Shown here: positions 49,667-59,169 of the stretch, piece after piece
Layout: the number at the start of each line of letters is the position of its first letter
Position numbering within the stretch: the first letter of the stretch is position 1
Assembly: GCA_000953735.1 (NCBI GenBank)
Contig: LN554852.1
Location: forward strand, 2,429,846-2,493,845
Source of the DNA: Moritella viscosa
GTDB taxonomy: Bacteria; Pseudomonadota; Gammaproteobacteria; Enterobacterales; Moritellaceae
Direction of reading: 5' to 3'
Length of the DNA: 64,000 bases
Made by a program: the position numbers and the translations under genes
Notes under the pieces: model-generated
Seen by the model: only the letters and a program-made list of their open reading frames with translations
The model's database searches: none
Told to the model about the DNA's origin: nothing

Positions 49667-51799
49667 TTGACTACAATCAACACTTATTTTGCTTCTTCTC
49701 CGAAGGGATTGGAACTTCTACTTAAAGAAGAGCTAATTGAACTTGGCGCACAGGATTGCCGTGAAACCATGGCTGGTGTTTCATTTAAATCTACTCAATT
49801 AACAGCGTATAAAATTTGTTTGTGGAGCCGCTTAGCATCTCGAGTGACCTTGCAATTAAAAACATTCAAAATCTTCGATGTATTAGATCTATATCTTGCA
49901 GTAACAGGCATGCATTGGGAAAAAATATTCGATCTTGATAAAACCTTTGCAGTTTCTTGTTCTGGTACGAATGACAGTATTCGTGATACGCAGTTTGGTG
50001 CGTTGAAAGTTAAAGATGGTATTGTTGACCGCTTCACTAAAAGCATGAGCGATCGTCCAAACGTCGCTAAAAATGATCCTGATGTACGTATTCACCTGCA
50101 TATTCGTCGTGAAGAAGCGACGCTTTCTCTTGATCTATGTGGTAATGGCTTACATCAACGTGGTTACCGTCAAGGTACAGGTGCTGCACCACTTAAAGAA
50201 AACCTGGCTGCCGCTATCATTAAACGTAGTGGCTATACTGACGGTTTACTTGTTGACCCTATGTGTGGTTCAGCGACTTTACTTATTGAAGCTGCATTAA
50301 TGGCTTTAAAAGTGCCGGCTGGTATTTTACGTACACGTTACTGTTTCCAACAACTGAATGATTACGATCAATCAGGTTGGGAAGAACTAGTTGCACAAGC
50401 TAAATACCAAGCGCGCAAAAATATTGCGAACAGCGATCTTAAAGTATACGGTTTTGATAAGAGCTGGCGTGTACTTGACCAAGCAAAAGCTAACGTACGT
50501 GCGGCAGGTCTTGAACACATCATCGAATTAGAAACGGGTGATGCCAAAAACCTCGTTAACGATTTCACCAGTGAAGGTACACTAATTTGTAATCCTCCAT
50601 ATGGTGAACGTATGGGTGAGCAACCTGAACTTATCGTGTTACACCAAGTATTAGGTGAACGTCTGAAGAGTGAATTTTCGGGCTGGAATGTCGCATTCTT
50701 TTCATCAAATCCAGATTTGCTCTCTCGTTTAGGCATGCGTGCAAATAAGCAATACAAATTGTTTAACGGTTCATTAGAGTGTTTCCTTAAGCTTTATCAA
50801 ATTTCATCGATTGCACGTCAAGCTAAAGCGCACGTTGAAACACAAATGACCCCAGGTTTTGCTGAAGACTTCCGTAATCGCTTAAAGAAAAACATCAAAC
50901 AGTTAACGAAGTGGGCGAAAAAAGAACAAGTTAACTGCTACCGTCTCTATGATGCGGATTTACCTGAATACAATGCTGCTATTGATTTATACGGTGATTG
51001 GATTGTTGTACAAGAATATAAAGCACCGAAAGACGTGCCAGAGCAAAAAGCGAAACAACGCATCATGGATATTGTTGCTGTTACGCTTGATGTGACTCAA
51101 ATTGATCCGAATAAGCTTGTATTGAAAGTACGCCAAAAACAAAAAGGCAGTAACCAATACGAGAAAATACAACAGGTTAAGTCGGTGTTCACGGTAAGTG
51201 AATATGGTGCTCAATTTGAAGTGAACATGAAAGATTACTTAGATACAGGTCTGTTTATCGATCACCGCCTAACACGTCGTATGATTGGCAAAATGAGTGC
51301 GGGTAAACGTTTCTTAAACCTTTTCTCATATACAGGTAGTGCGAGTGTTCACGCTATTTTAGGTGGTGCTGAATCATCAGTTACTGTTGATATGTCTAAT
51401 ACTTACCTTGATTGGGCTAAACGTAACTTTGAGTTGAATAACATCAGCATGCGTAAGCACGAAGTTGTACAAGCAGATTGTCTTTTTTGGTTAGCGCGTT
51501 GTGAAGATAAATTTGACCTTATCTTTATTGACCCGCCAACATTCTCAAATTCAAAGCGCATGGAAGATAGCTTCGATGTAGAGCGTGATCATATACAACT
51601 GTTTACTTGGTTAGAAAATATTCTATCTGCACGCGGTGAAATTGTTTTCTCTAATAATAAGCGTAACTTTAAGCTCGATTTTGAAGGACTTGAAAAACTA
51701 GGTCTTAAGGCAACCAATATTACTGAAAAGAATCGCTCTAAAGATTTCGCGCGTAACAAAAACATCAGTAACTGTTGGCTTGTTGAACGAGTAGCATAA
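49667..51799 (+). CDS. rlmL: Bifunctional 23S rRNA methyltransferase RlmKL
   Basis: 710 residues. An N-terminal THUMP domain (about 45-155) and a first methyltransferase for m2G2445 ('LLVDPMCGSATLLIEAA', catalytic NPPYGER) are fused to a second methyltransferase for m7G2069 ('FLNLFSYTGSASVHAILGG', 'LIFIDPPTFSNSKRMEDSF'). The start is a TTG at 49667 giving MTTINTYFASSPKGLELLLK, which aligns with E. coli RlmL; no ATG lies near. Its stop overlaps the next ATG by one base. Confidence 0.95.
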   Translation: MTTINTYFASSPKGLELLLKEELIELGAQDCRETMAGVSFKSTQLTAYKICLWSRLASRVTLQLKTFKIFDVLDLYLAVTGMHWEKIFDLDKTFAVSCSGTNDSIRDTQFGALKVKDGIVDRFTKSMSDRPNVAKNDPDVRIHLHIRREEATLSLDLCGNGLHQRGYRQGTGAAPLKENLAAAIIKRSGYTDGLLVDPMCGSATLLIEAALMALKVPAGILRTRYCFQQLNDYDQSGWEELVAQAKYQARKNIANSDLKVYGFDKSWRVLDQAKANVRAAGLEHIIELETGDAKNLVNDFTSEGTLICNPPYGERMGEQPELIVLHQVLGERLKSEFSGWNVAFFSSNPDLLSRLGMRANKQYKLFNGSLECFLKLYQISSIARQAKAHVETQMTPGFAEDFRNRLKKNIKQLTKWAKKEQVNCYRLYDADLPEYNAAIDLYGDWIVVQEYKAPKDVPEQKAKQRIMDIVAVTLDVTQIDPNKLVLKVRQKQKGSNQYEKIQQVKSVFTVSEYGAQFEVNMKDYLDTGLFIDHRLTRRMIGKMSAGKRFLNLFSYTGSASVHAILGGAESSVTVDMSNTYLDWAKRNFELNNISMRKHEVVQADCLFWLARCEDKFDLIFIDPPTFSNSKRMEDSFDVERDHIQLFTWLENILSARGEIVFSNNKRNFKLDFEGLEKLGLKATNITEKNRSKDFARNKNISNCWLVERVA

Positions 51800-52035
51800 T
51801 GACTAAATACGTATTCTATACTACAGAAGGTTGTCACTTATGTGAACAAGCTTGGGAACTGGTGACCGCTCAACACTTGGCCGGTGAAATGATGCAAGTA
51901 GAGATCATCCATGATGAAGATGACATCGCCCGTTATGGTATTCGTATTCCCGTTATTAAGAACAAGGTGACAGATAAAGAAATTGGTTGGCCATTTGATA
52001 CTGAAGAATTGGCTGATTTTATCGCACAAGACTGA
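51799..52035 (+). CDS. Glutaredoxin-like (DUF836) thiol protein
   Basis: 78 residues with a thioredoxin fold and a redox CxxC (GCHLCEQA, about 11-18) and the cis-Pro region 'YGIRIPVIKN'. This matches the DUF836/glutaredoxin-2-like family often found between rlmKL and uup. The ATG overlaps the rlmL stop (TAATG), implying coupling. Function is unknown beyond likely thiol chemistry. Confidence 0.85.
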   Translation: MTKYVFYTTEGCHLCEQAWELVTAQHLAGEMMQVEIIHDEDDIARYGIRIPVIKNKVTDKEIGWPFDTEELADFIAQD

Positions 52036-52200
52036 TTTACGTGACTCTATCCGAGTGGATTCTCAATTAAAGGTAATTGTTAACGCTCGGATTTTTTCTA
52101 TTTTACAACTTTATGTTAGAATCTATCTAACTGCTTGTTTCAACATTATCCATAATGGTTTTATTTTTGAAACAATTGAATTTTATATTGAGGAATTATC

Positions 52201-54111
52201 GTGGCTGTTATCACGTTACAAAATGCATGTTTAGCCTTTGGCGACTTACCATTATTAAACCATGCCGATGCTGTATTTGAACGAAAAGAACGTGTTTGTC
52301 TTGTAGGCCGTAATGGTGCAGGTAAATCGACAATGATGAAAGTTATTGGCGGCGAAATTCAACTTGACGATGGTGTCCTTAGAATTGAACAAGATGCAGT
52401 TGTTTCTCGTTTAGAGCAAGATCCACCAAAAGTAAGCGGCGTGACAATCTTTGATTTTGTTGCGGGTGGTCTAGCGGACATCGGTCAAGTACTAAAAGAT
52501 TACCATCACCAAGCGATCCTTGTTGGTGAAGATTACAGTGAAAAAGCATTAAACAAATTGATGCGTCTACAAGAAGAACTTGATAACCGTAATGGTTGGG
52601 AGTTTGAACAAAACATTGAACAAGTACTTACGCGTTTAGATTTAGACGCTGACATGTTACTTGATGATTTATCAGGTGGTTGGCTACGTCGCGCTGCATT
52701 AGCGCGTGCATTAGCAAGCAAACCAGATATCCTATTACTTGATGAACCAACGAACCACTTGGATATTGAATCTATTCTTTGGTTAGAAGAGTTCTTAAAA
52801 GATTTTGCCGGTACTATTATCTTCGTAAGTCATGATAGAAGTTTTATCCGCTCTATGGCTACACGTATTATTGATATTGACCGCGGTAACTTAATGTCTT
52901 TCCCTGGTAACTATGATGAATACCTCGTAGGTAAAGAAGAAGCATTACGTGTAGAAGACGAACAAAATGCATTATTCGATAAGCGTCTAGCTCAAGAAGA
53001 AGTATGGATCCGTCAAGGTGTTAAAGCACGTCGAACGCGTAATGAAGGTCGTGTAAAAGCACTTAAAGAAATGCGTAACGAACGTAGCGAACGTCTTTCA
53101 GTACAGGGCAAAGCTAAGATCTCTGTTGATGAGACTTCACGTTCAGGTAAACGAATCTTTGAAGGCGAAGACGTATTCTACGCTTACGAAAATAAGAAAA
53201 TCGTTAGCGACTTTACTTTTAATATTATGCGTGGCGATAAAATTGCATTCGTTGGTCCAAACGGTTGTGGTAAGAGTACATTAATCAAGTTATTGCTTGA
53301 AGAATTACAACCACAAGCTGGTATCATCAAATGTGGTACGAAGTTAGAAGTGTCTTACTTCGATCAACATAGAACAGAACTCGATCTTGAAAAAACAGTA
53401 ATAGACAATTTAGCTGACGGTAAACAAGAAGTCGTGGTTAATGGTAAACCTCGTCATGCACTCGGTTATTTACAAGACTTCTTATTCCACCCACAGCGTG
53501 CTCGTACACCAGTTAAAGTATTGTCTGGTGGCGAACGTAACCGTCTATTATTGGCTAAATTATTCCTAAAACCATCTAATCTTTTGATTATGGATGAACC
53601 AACCAATGATTTAGATATCGAAACATTGGAACTTTTAGAAGAATTACTTGCCAATTATCAGGGTACATTATTATTAGTAAGCCATGACCGTAACTTTATC
53701 GATAACACAGTAACAAGTTGCTGGATGTTTGATGGTGAAGGTAACATCACTAACTTTGTTGGTGGTTACCATGATGCTAAGAACCAACAAGCCAATACTC
53801 AATCTATTTCAGCAAAGCCAAAGGCAAAAGCTGCTGTAGTTGAAAAGCCAGTAAAACAAGAAAAACCAGTTAAGGCTGTTAAAACAAAGAAACTGCCTTA
53901 TAACATTCAAGTTGAACTTGATAAATTGCCTGCAAAAATGGAACAACTTGAAGAACTTGTTGAAACTTTGCAAACTGAAATTAATCAACCTGATTTCTTT
54001 AATAAGCCAGCTGACGAAACAAAAGCAATGCTTGAAAATCTTGCGAGTAAAGAGCAAGAACTAGAGATTGCATTTGCACGTTGGGAAGAGCTTGAAGAAA
54101 TGAAAGGCTAA
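52201..54111 (+). CDS. uup: ABC-F ATPase Uup
   Basis: 636 residues from a GTG with GAGGA upstream. Two ABC domains without membrane segments: Walker A GRNGAGKST and GPNGCGKST, signatures LSGGWLRRAALARAL and LSGGERNRLLLAKL, Walker B LLLDEPTNHLD and LIMDEPTNDLD. The C-terminal coiled coil (about 570-636) after a Lys-rich linker is typical of Uup. It is linked to ribosome function and to precise excision of transposons. Confidence 0.95.
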   Translation: MAVITLQNACLAFGDLPLLNHADAVFERKERVCLVGRNGAGKSTMMKVIGGEIQLDDGVLRIEQDAVVSRLEQDPPKVSGVTIFDFVAGGLADIGQVLKDYHHQAILVGEDYSEKALNKLMRLQEELDNRNGWEFEQNIEQVLTRLDLDADMLLDDLSGGWLRRAALARALASKPDILLLDEPTNHLDIESILWLEEFLKDFAGTIIFVSHDRSFIRSMATRIIDIDRGNLMSFPGNYDEYLVGKEEALRVEDEQNALFDKRLAQEEVWIRQGVKARRTRNEGRVKALKEMRNERSERLSVQGKAKISVDETSRSGKRIFEGEDVFYAYENKKIVSDFTFNIMRGDKIAFVGPNGCGKSTLIKLLLEELQPQAGIIKCGTKLEVSYFDQHRTELDLEKTVIDNLADGKQEVVVNGKPRHALGYLQDFLFHPQRARTPVKVLSGGERNRLLLAKLFLKPSNLLIMDEPTNDLDIETLELLEELLANYQGTLLLVSHDRNFIDNTVTSCWMFDGEGNITNFVGGYHDAKNQQANTQSISAKPKAKAAVVEKPVKQEKPVKAVKTKKLPYNIQVELDKLPAKMEQLEELVETLQTEINQPDFFNKPADETKAMLENLASKEQELEIAFARWEELEEMKG

Positions 54112-54126
54112 GGAAATCTAAACATA

Positions 54127-55893
54127 ATGCTTTTAAAAAAGACTAAGTTAGCAGGGATTATTAGTCTCGTATTGTGTACAACTGCGGTGGCTTCAACCAC
54201 CGCTATTGTTGTAGACAGCAGTGGTGCTCACGACTTTGGTCCATATGTGTCAGCGATGAACACATCAAGTGCTGCGAATGGTACTCTAACCAGCGCAACG
54301 TACAGTCAGAAATATGCACAACAATTTTCATACGATATTGGTGCGCCTTGGACATATAACGAATATTGCCTTTATGATTCAGATGTATGTCAAATGTTCT
54401 GGGATGGTTCAAAGAAAGATAAAAGTGATGGCCTATACGTTTGGCGCCGAAATATTTTAAATACCTATAACAGCAATGGCGGTACTTATGAATCAGAAAC
54501 GGAAACATCAGTAAACGGTACTGTTATTTCGCTCCCTAGCGACTTAAGTGAATCTCGCAAGATTACTGCAATAACATCTACGGATCAGGCGGGTTATGCC
54601 ACTGATTCAGGGCGTAAGATTGTTAGACGTGGTTTTTATAATGATAGTACACTTGCACCTTTAGATTTTGATAGTAATGGTGGTTTTAGTGCTGCGCATG
54701 ATTTTTCTGACGTAACTGTCCGTAATTCTGACAAAACGATTACTTATTCAAAAAGGTTAATTGTAGGTCAAGCGAGTGTACGGTGGTCGGGCAATAAGCG
54801 CACAGATGAACGTTTTAAATATTGCTTTAATTACCCAATCGACAATGATCGTTATGATTATGATGATCTCTACAATTGTCCTGGTTTTGATCTTCAAGCA
54901 AGTTATTGGAATGAAGATGGTAGTGCTATCGCATACCTATCTGATAATTCAGGAACTAAATGGTTAAGTACGGGTAATTATGCAACTTTTATTGCTAATG
55001 CTTATGCGATTAACACATCTGGTTTCGCTGTTGGTTTTTCTACGCAAGAGATTAATTCATCGACAAGAGATGGTCGTGCTCGTGCAACCATATTTAAGCC
55101 AACTGTTAAATCAGAAGATGTGCTTTCTTATAAGATGTCTGAAATCACAAAGCCTAATACGGATGCGGGTGGTGATGATGTAATTCGCGATACAGTTGCG
55201 ATTGATATTACAGATACTGTTTATGTTTCAGCTAGTTCACCGTTTGCAACTGCAGATGGTATAGATACTGACACTCAAGCATTCATTGTTGTTGGCAACC
55301 GTACATATAAGCAGCCTCAAAACAGAAGTTATGCAACTGAGTTTTATACGTATAATGTAAAAACACAAGAAATACGTTACCCATTCATGGCCAATCCTAT
55401 TAAAGGTGCGAATTCACAGGTCAGTAAAATCAATAATGACGGTATCGTTGTTGGTTGGCGTGATGCCCGAGGTGAAACGACACCGACTGCAGGTGGTTCT
55501 CCACGTTTACAAAGTGCTTTTATTTATGATTACAAAACTAAAAAATCAGCTTATCTAAATGACTTATATTGTCAGGAACAAATTGAAGCCGGTAATGAAG
55601 TTACTTATAGATTAAGTCATGCAATTAGTATCAGCGATCCTGATGCGAACGGTAACGTTGTGGTTGTATCGAATGGTGATGATTATAAAACCGAAGCAAA
55701 CTATAAGAATAGAACGGGTTCTACTCGGGCTGTTTTTTCAATGACGATTAGTGCCAATGACTTAGATAATTTGCCTACGACATCACAGTGCCCTATCAAA
55801 GCGGAAGAAAAATATTCACGCAGTGGCGGTAGTATGAATTGGTTCATATTATTACCTACTATGTTGCTTTTATTCCGTCGTTTTAAACGTTAA
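54127..55893 (+). CDS. DUF3466 secreted protein with GlyGly-CTERM anchor
   Basis: 588 residues. A signal peptide (about 1-22, ending VAS) precedes a long beta-rich, Ser/Thr/Asp-rich exported region. The C-terminus has SGGS (about 566-569), a hydrophobic stretch and RRFKR, the pattern of GlyGly-CTERM proteins processed by rhombosortase in Vibrio and Shewanella relatives. I assign DUF3466 from memory, supported by the uup-DUF3466-rmf order. It begins 15 bp after uup and is probably co-transcribed. Function is unknown. Confidence 0.8.
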   Translation: MLLKKTKLAGIISLVLCTTAVASTTAIVVDSSGAHDFGPYVSAMNTSSAANGTLTSATYSQKYAQQFSYDIGAPWTYNEYCLYDSDVCQMFWDGSKKDKSDGLYVWRRNILNTYNSNGGTYESETETSVNGTVISLPSDLSESRKITAITSTDQAGYATDSGRKIVRRGFYNDSTLAPLDFDSNGGFSAAHDFSDVTVRNSDKTITYSKRLIVGQASVRWSGNKRTDERFKYCFNYPIDNDRYDYDDLYNCPGFDLQASYWNEDGSAIAYLSDNSGTKWLSTGNYATFIANAYAINTSGFAVGFSTQEINSSTRDGRARATIFKPTVKSEDVLSYKMSEITKPNTDAGGDDVIRDTVAIDITDTVYVSASSPFATADGIDTDTQAFIVVGNRTYKQPQNRSYATEFYTYNVKTQEIRYPFMANPIKGANSQVSKINNDGIVVGWRDARGETTPTAGGSPRLQSAFIYDYKTKKSAYLNDLYCQEQIEAGNEVTYRLSHAISISDPDANGNVVVVSNGDDYKTEANYKNRTGSTRAVFSMTISANDLDNLPTTSQCPIKAEEKYSRSGGSMNWFILLPTMLLLFRRFKR

Positions 55894-55920
55894 ACGCTAA
55901 ATATTACGCTTTGTTTCATA

Positions 55921-55953
55921 AAGCCGCAGTAATTTCATTACTGCGGCTTTTTT
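55921..55953 (+). terminator. Terminator after the DUF3466 gene
   Basis: AAGCCGCAGTAAT/ATTACTGCGGCTT stem followed by T6 or more. Confidence 0.92.
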
Positions 55954-56042
55954 TATTTGATTTGTCGAATATCTTAACCTATTACTTAATAGAGGCTTGG
56001 AAAGTCTCAAGTTTAAGTTAAACATTTTTTGAGGAATCTAGA

Positions 56043-56219
56043 ATGAAGAGACAGAAACGAGATCGTTTGGAAAGAGCATATTCGAAAGGTTATCAAGCAG
56101 GAGCTGCGGGTAGGTCGAATGAAGTTTGTCCATTTCAAAGCGCAGATTCGCGAGGTCAGTGGTTAGGTGGTTGGCGTGAAGCACAAGAGATCCGAAGTAC
56201 AGGGCTCTTCATGAAATAA
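56043..56219 (+). CDS. rmf: Ribosome modulation factor
   Basis: 58 residues beginning MKRQKRDRLERAYSKGYQAG, nearly identical to E. coli RMF in its first half and sharing QWLGGWREA. It dimerises 70S ribosomes into inactive 100S particles in stationary phase. TGAGGA lies 9 nt upstream. It is flanked by terminators on both sides, so it is its own transcription unit. Confidence 0.97.
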   Translation: MKRQKRDRLERAYSKGYQAGAAGRSNEVCPFQSADSRGQWLGGWREAQEIRSTGLFMK

Positions 56220-56241
56220 TAAGATCATAGTAAATACAAAG

Positions 56242-56274
56242 AAACCCCGTTAGCTTTTGCCAGCGGGGTTTTTC
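56242..56274 (+). terminator. Terminator after rmf
   Basis: AAACCCCG/CGGGGTTT stem followed by TTTCT, 22 bp after the rmf stop. Confidence 0.88.
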
Positions 56275-56647
56275 TGTTTAATCAGTCTGCTCTATTTTTA
56301 AATCACCAATTGAATTTTCTATCCAGTTCCATTAAAGGAGCTGTAATCTTGCGTATTTGAAAGACACATCATTATGCAACAGCACAAGATACAGTCGAAA
56401 AAAGCAGTGGTGTTAGGCTAAATTCACTCTGGAAATAACAATTAAATATTGAAACATAATCGTCGATAAAATTTACAATTTATAAATTTTTAGTTAGGAA
56501 AAAACATATAGTAGATCTAATCCATTGTTTAACTTAACAAAAAAAAGTAGGCACACGACTTGCTTTATGGTAATGGTCAACCGCAATTATACCCATAACC
56601 TTTACGTAGAGTGGATATAGAAAGCGGAATTTACCTAGGAGCGTGAA
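56275..56647 (+). other. Leader and promoter region of the PEP-CTERM gene
   Basis: 373 bp with no convincing gene. It ends with a sigma-54 promoter (56549-56564) and a ribosome binding site (GGAG at about 56638). An AT-rich inverted repeat (AAAATTTA at 56468-56475 with TAAATTTT at 56483-56490) lies about 60 bp upstream of the promoter, a possible activator or IHF region (weak). Confidence 0.5.
56549..56564 (+). promoter_or_regulatory. Sigma-54 (-24/-12) promoter
   Basis: AGGCACACGACTTGCT has GG (56550-56551) and GC (56562-56563) separated by exactly 10 bases, matching the sigma-54 consensus TGGCAC-N5-TTGC. It lies about 85 bp upstream of the PEP-CTERM start codon. Confidence 0.8.
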
Positions 56648-57517
56648 ATGAAAAATATACTCTGTAAATCATTACTAGCGAGTACTATGCTTGTAACCAC
56701 ATCTGCCTATGCAGTGCCTATTGATCTTGATTTTTCAAACCCATATAACGTAACGTTTGATACGAATATCTATTGGGATACTTCTCATGCGGCAACCACA
56801 GACGCGGTTGTTCACTACACAAATGTTGGTATGAGTGGTGGTAACACTATTGATGCTAGGGTTACAGCTACCGTGTTTGGTGATTATGTGTCTGATTGGC
56901 AGGCACCAAATTATTCGAATACAAGTGCTTCCGAACCTAATGGTGATCATGGTTTTCTTTATCGTAGGGATAGCTCATTACCGGGAAATCAAGAAGCAAA
57001 TGGTGGACTAATTTTCCTTTTTGAATTATTTGATGGTACGGGTGCTCTATCTAATACTTTTACAAATTCAATAACAGCCGATAAATTAAGTATTATTGCC
57101 TATGATGTTGATGGTGAGTTAGACAATATCGGTAACCAACAAAGTGAAGACTTACGAGTATTTAAAAGTGATGGCCTGATGTCCTATATCACGGGTACTA
57201 GTGCAGCAAGTTTAACCGCTACTGATATGGGGACTAGTATTTTGTTTAATGGCCCAGGTACTAACTTTTCTGAAACGGATACGTCAGGGGCTGTGTTATT
57301 AAACTATGCTAATACAGACAGCTTTACGTTACAGTTCGAATCTACCACATATGCGAATATTTCATCTTTAGATAACCCTGTTTTCAGTGCTATTGATGGG
57401 GATTTATTTATCCAATTTACAGGTCCTCCAGTAACAGTTCCTGCACCTATTTCAGCTACATTATTGGGTCTTGGTTTAGTGGGTCTTGGTTTATCAAGAA
57501 AAAGAAAAATAGCTTAA
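56648..57517 (+). CDS. PEP-CTERM sorting domain protein
   Basis: 289 residues. A signal peptide (about 1-22, ending SAYA) and a beta-rich, Thr/Asn-rich exported region end in VPAP (about 264-267), a Gly/Leu-rich membrane helix and SRKRK, the PEP-CTERM pattern cut by exosortase A-type enzymes. No exosortase is in this window. The promoter upstream is of the sigma-54 type, which fits the known link between PEP-CTERM genes and the PrsK/PrsR sigma-54 system. The mature domain is not recognised. Such proteins usually go with exopolysaccharide and biofilm matrix production. Confidence 0.82.
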   Translation: MKNILCKSLLASTMLVTTSAYAVPIDLDFSNPYNVTFDTNIYWDTSHAATTDAVVHYTNVGMSGGNTIDARVTATVFGDYVSDWQAPNYSNTSASEPNGDHGFLYRRDSSLPGNQEANGGLIFLFELFDGTGALSNTFTNSITADKLSIIAYDVDGELDNIGNQQSEDLRVFKSDGLMSYITGTSAASLTATDMGTSILFNGPGTNFSETDTSGAVLLNYANTDSFTLQFESTTYANISSLDNPVFSAIDGDLFIQFTGPPVTVPAPISATLLGLGLVGLGLSRKRKIA

Positions 57518-57846
57518 TGTTATATTTTCAAAATCCCCTGTATCAAGAGGAAGTTATTTTATCTTACGAGAAACATAGCGTTCCAATATCTACAGTACTT
57601 CAAAGGAATATTTGTCATATATGATTATGTGTAGAGTCAAAGCTATGATTAATAAAGTAATGGGAGGGTTAGCCTCTCATTACTCCCTCCTAAAATATAA
57701 TCGTTAACCTTATCAAGTCGTATAATCATGCTAACAAGGATATTATTCTCATCCATGTAAAGTGTCTAGATAATCGACATCAAAATTAGGTCGATACGAC
57801 GAACCAAAGGAACTACAACCGTCAAGAATACCCTATGAGTATTGAG
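57518..57846. other. Convergent spacer with alternative hairpins
   Basis: 329 bp without a gene. An 11-bp stem (57657-57667 with 57673-57683, one G-T pair) overlaps a second possible stem (GGAGGG 57663-57668 with CCCTCC 57685-57690); the two exclude each other. The minus strand continues into TTTATTA, so this may end MFS gene transcription. Confidence 0.45.
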
Positions 57847-59058
57847 CTAGTGACTGATAATCTGATCTTGACTTAGCGATGTTCTAATACTTGAACTCTG
57901 TTTTAAATGTATCATTATTCCCCCTGCAATCAACAATACGATCCCGATAATAATAAAACCCAAGGCTGTGAGTTGTAAGTAACTTAACAGCGCAATAACG
58001 ACGTAACTCAAACTTTGTGCTAATGTAGAAAACAGTTTTAATCCACCTTCAACTCGTCCTCTTTCTTCCATCGCAATGACATGATGCATCTTATTGGTTC
58101 TCGCAATACGATTATATGAATTGAAAAAACCAAGGACAATCGTAAGTAATATAATCAAAGTAGGGGAAAGGTAAGATCCCATCAAAAGAAGTAAGATCGC
58201 CATAACTAAAATTGAAACTATCATTGAATTTTCGTGATCATAACGTGCTAAAAGGCGAGCAATCAACAACCCACTAAGTAACGCACCTAGGCCATAACTC
58301 ATTTTCCATGTCGCAAACCAACTACCACTAATCCCTTGTTCAGCGAAATAGATAGGGACAAGTTTTACCAGAAAGGTCAATACTGGATAAGACAAGCAAG
58401 ATAATGCCAAAAATGTATAGAAGTGTTTTTGTTTAGAAAATATGCTTTTGCTTGCTATAAGCTGTTTAAAGAACGCCTCTTTTAAGGCTGGATGAAATTG
58501 GCGCTTGTAAGGGGTCGCGATATAACATAAGCCAGACAGGAGTGAAGCAAATGTGGCCAAAAATGAAAACTCAAGCATTGACCAGTATTCAAGTAAAATA
58601 ATTCCTAAGGCGCCTGCACCAAGTGTTGTGACTTGCATAACGACTTCTTGATAACTGGATATTTTCGCGTATTCATTCTGGCGATAGTTTTCTTGTGTGA
58701 AAGCATTATTACAACTCCAAGCTAAATCATTACTTAACCAAAAAATAAACTGAGAAAAGGCCAAAATCCAGTGAGACTGAATACCGTTGTAATAAGTAAT
58801 GAAGACTATCAATGCAGTAGTAGATTGTATTAACTGCATGAAGATCAAAACTTTCTTTCTAGAATGGCGATCTATTAAAGTGGCAAAAAATGGTGTAAAC
58901 ACAAATGATAAAGAGGTACAAACTAATGCCGCAATAGCCACAAAAATACCCATACCTTCTTCCGAAAGCATGATCCATGGCAACGCCATCATAAACATTC
59001 CAGATGAAATACCATCAAAAAATCGCGCAAATAGATAGGGAATAGTTCTATTTTTCAT
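57847..59058 (-). CDS. MFS transporter, SoxR-controlled
   Basis: 403 residues from the ATG at 59058, which has GGAG 6 nt upstream; an ATG at 59070 is possible. About 12 membrane segments, with the MFS loop 2-3 motif seen as 'TLIDRHSRKKVLIFMQ'. The overall pattern is that of a drug/siderophore exporter (EntS-like). It is divergent from soxR, and its promoter carries a consensus SoxR box between -35 and -10, so redox-cycling compounds probably induce it. Substrate not determinable. Confidence 0.85.
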   Translation of the reverse strand: MKNRTIPYLFARFFDGISSGMFMMALPWIMLSEEGMGIFVAIAALVCTSLSFVFTPFFATLIDRHSRKKVLIFMQLIQSTTALIVFITYYNGIQSHWILAFSQFIFWLSNDLAWSCNNAFTQENYRQNEYAKISSYQEVVMQVTTLGAGALGIILLEYWSMLEFSFLATFASLLSGLCYIATPYKRQFHPALKEAFFKQLIASKSIFSKQKHFYTFLALSCLSYPVLTFLVKLVPIYFAEQGISGSWFATWKMSYGLGALLSGLLIARLLARYDHENSMIVSILVMAILLLLMGSYLSPTLIILLTIVLGFFNSYNRIARTNKMHHVIAMEERGRVEGGLKLFSTLAQSLSYVVIALLSYLQLTALGFIIIGIVLLIAGGIMIHLKQSSSIRTSLSQDQIISH

Positions 59059-59092
59059 TTTATGCTCCATGCTTTTTATTTATATTGGTGCT

Positions 59093-59123
59093 AGTCTAAT
59101 ACCTCAACCTATGTTGAGGTAAA
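59093..59123 (-). promoter_or_regulatory. SoxR-dependent promoter of the MFS gene
   Basis: On the minus strand, TTTACC (-35) and TAGACT (-10) are separated by 19 bp, the long spacer of SoxR/MerR-activated promoters. The spacer region holds CCTCAA-N6-TTGAGG (59102-59119), identical in its arms to the E. coli soxS operator. Confidence 0.92.
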
Positions 59124-59169
59124 GTTATATTTTCATAAACTTAAATATAAAATTAGATAGGGAAATCAG

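Noticed and set aside
49795-50757. Several minus-strand ORFs across rlmL
   Set aside because: All are antisense shadows of the conserved RlmKL coding frame.
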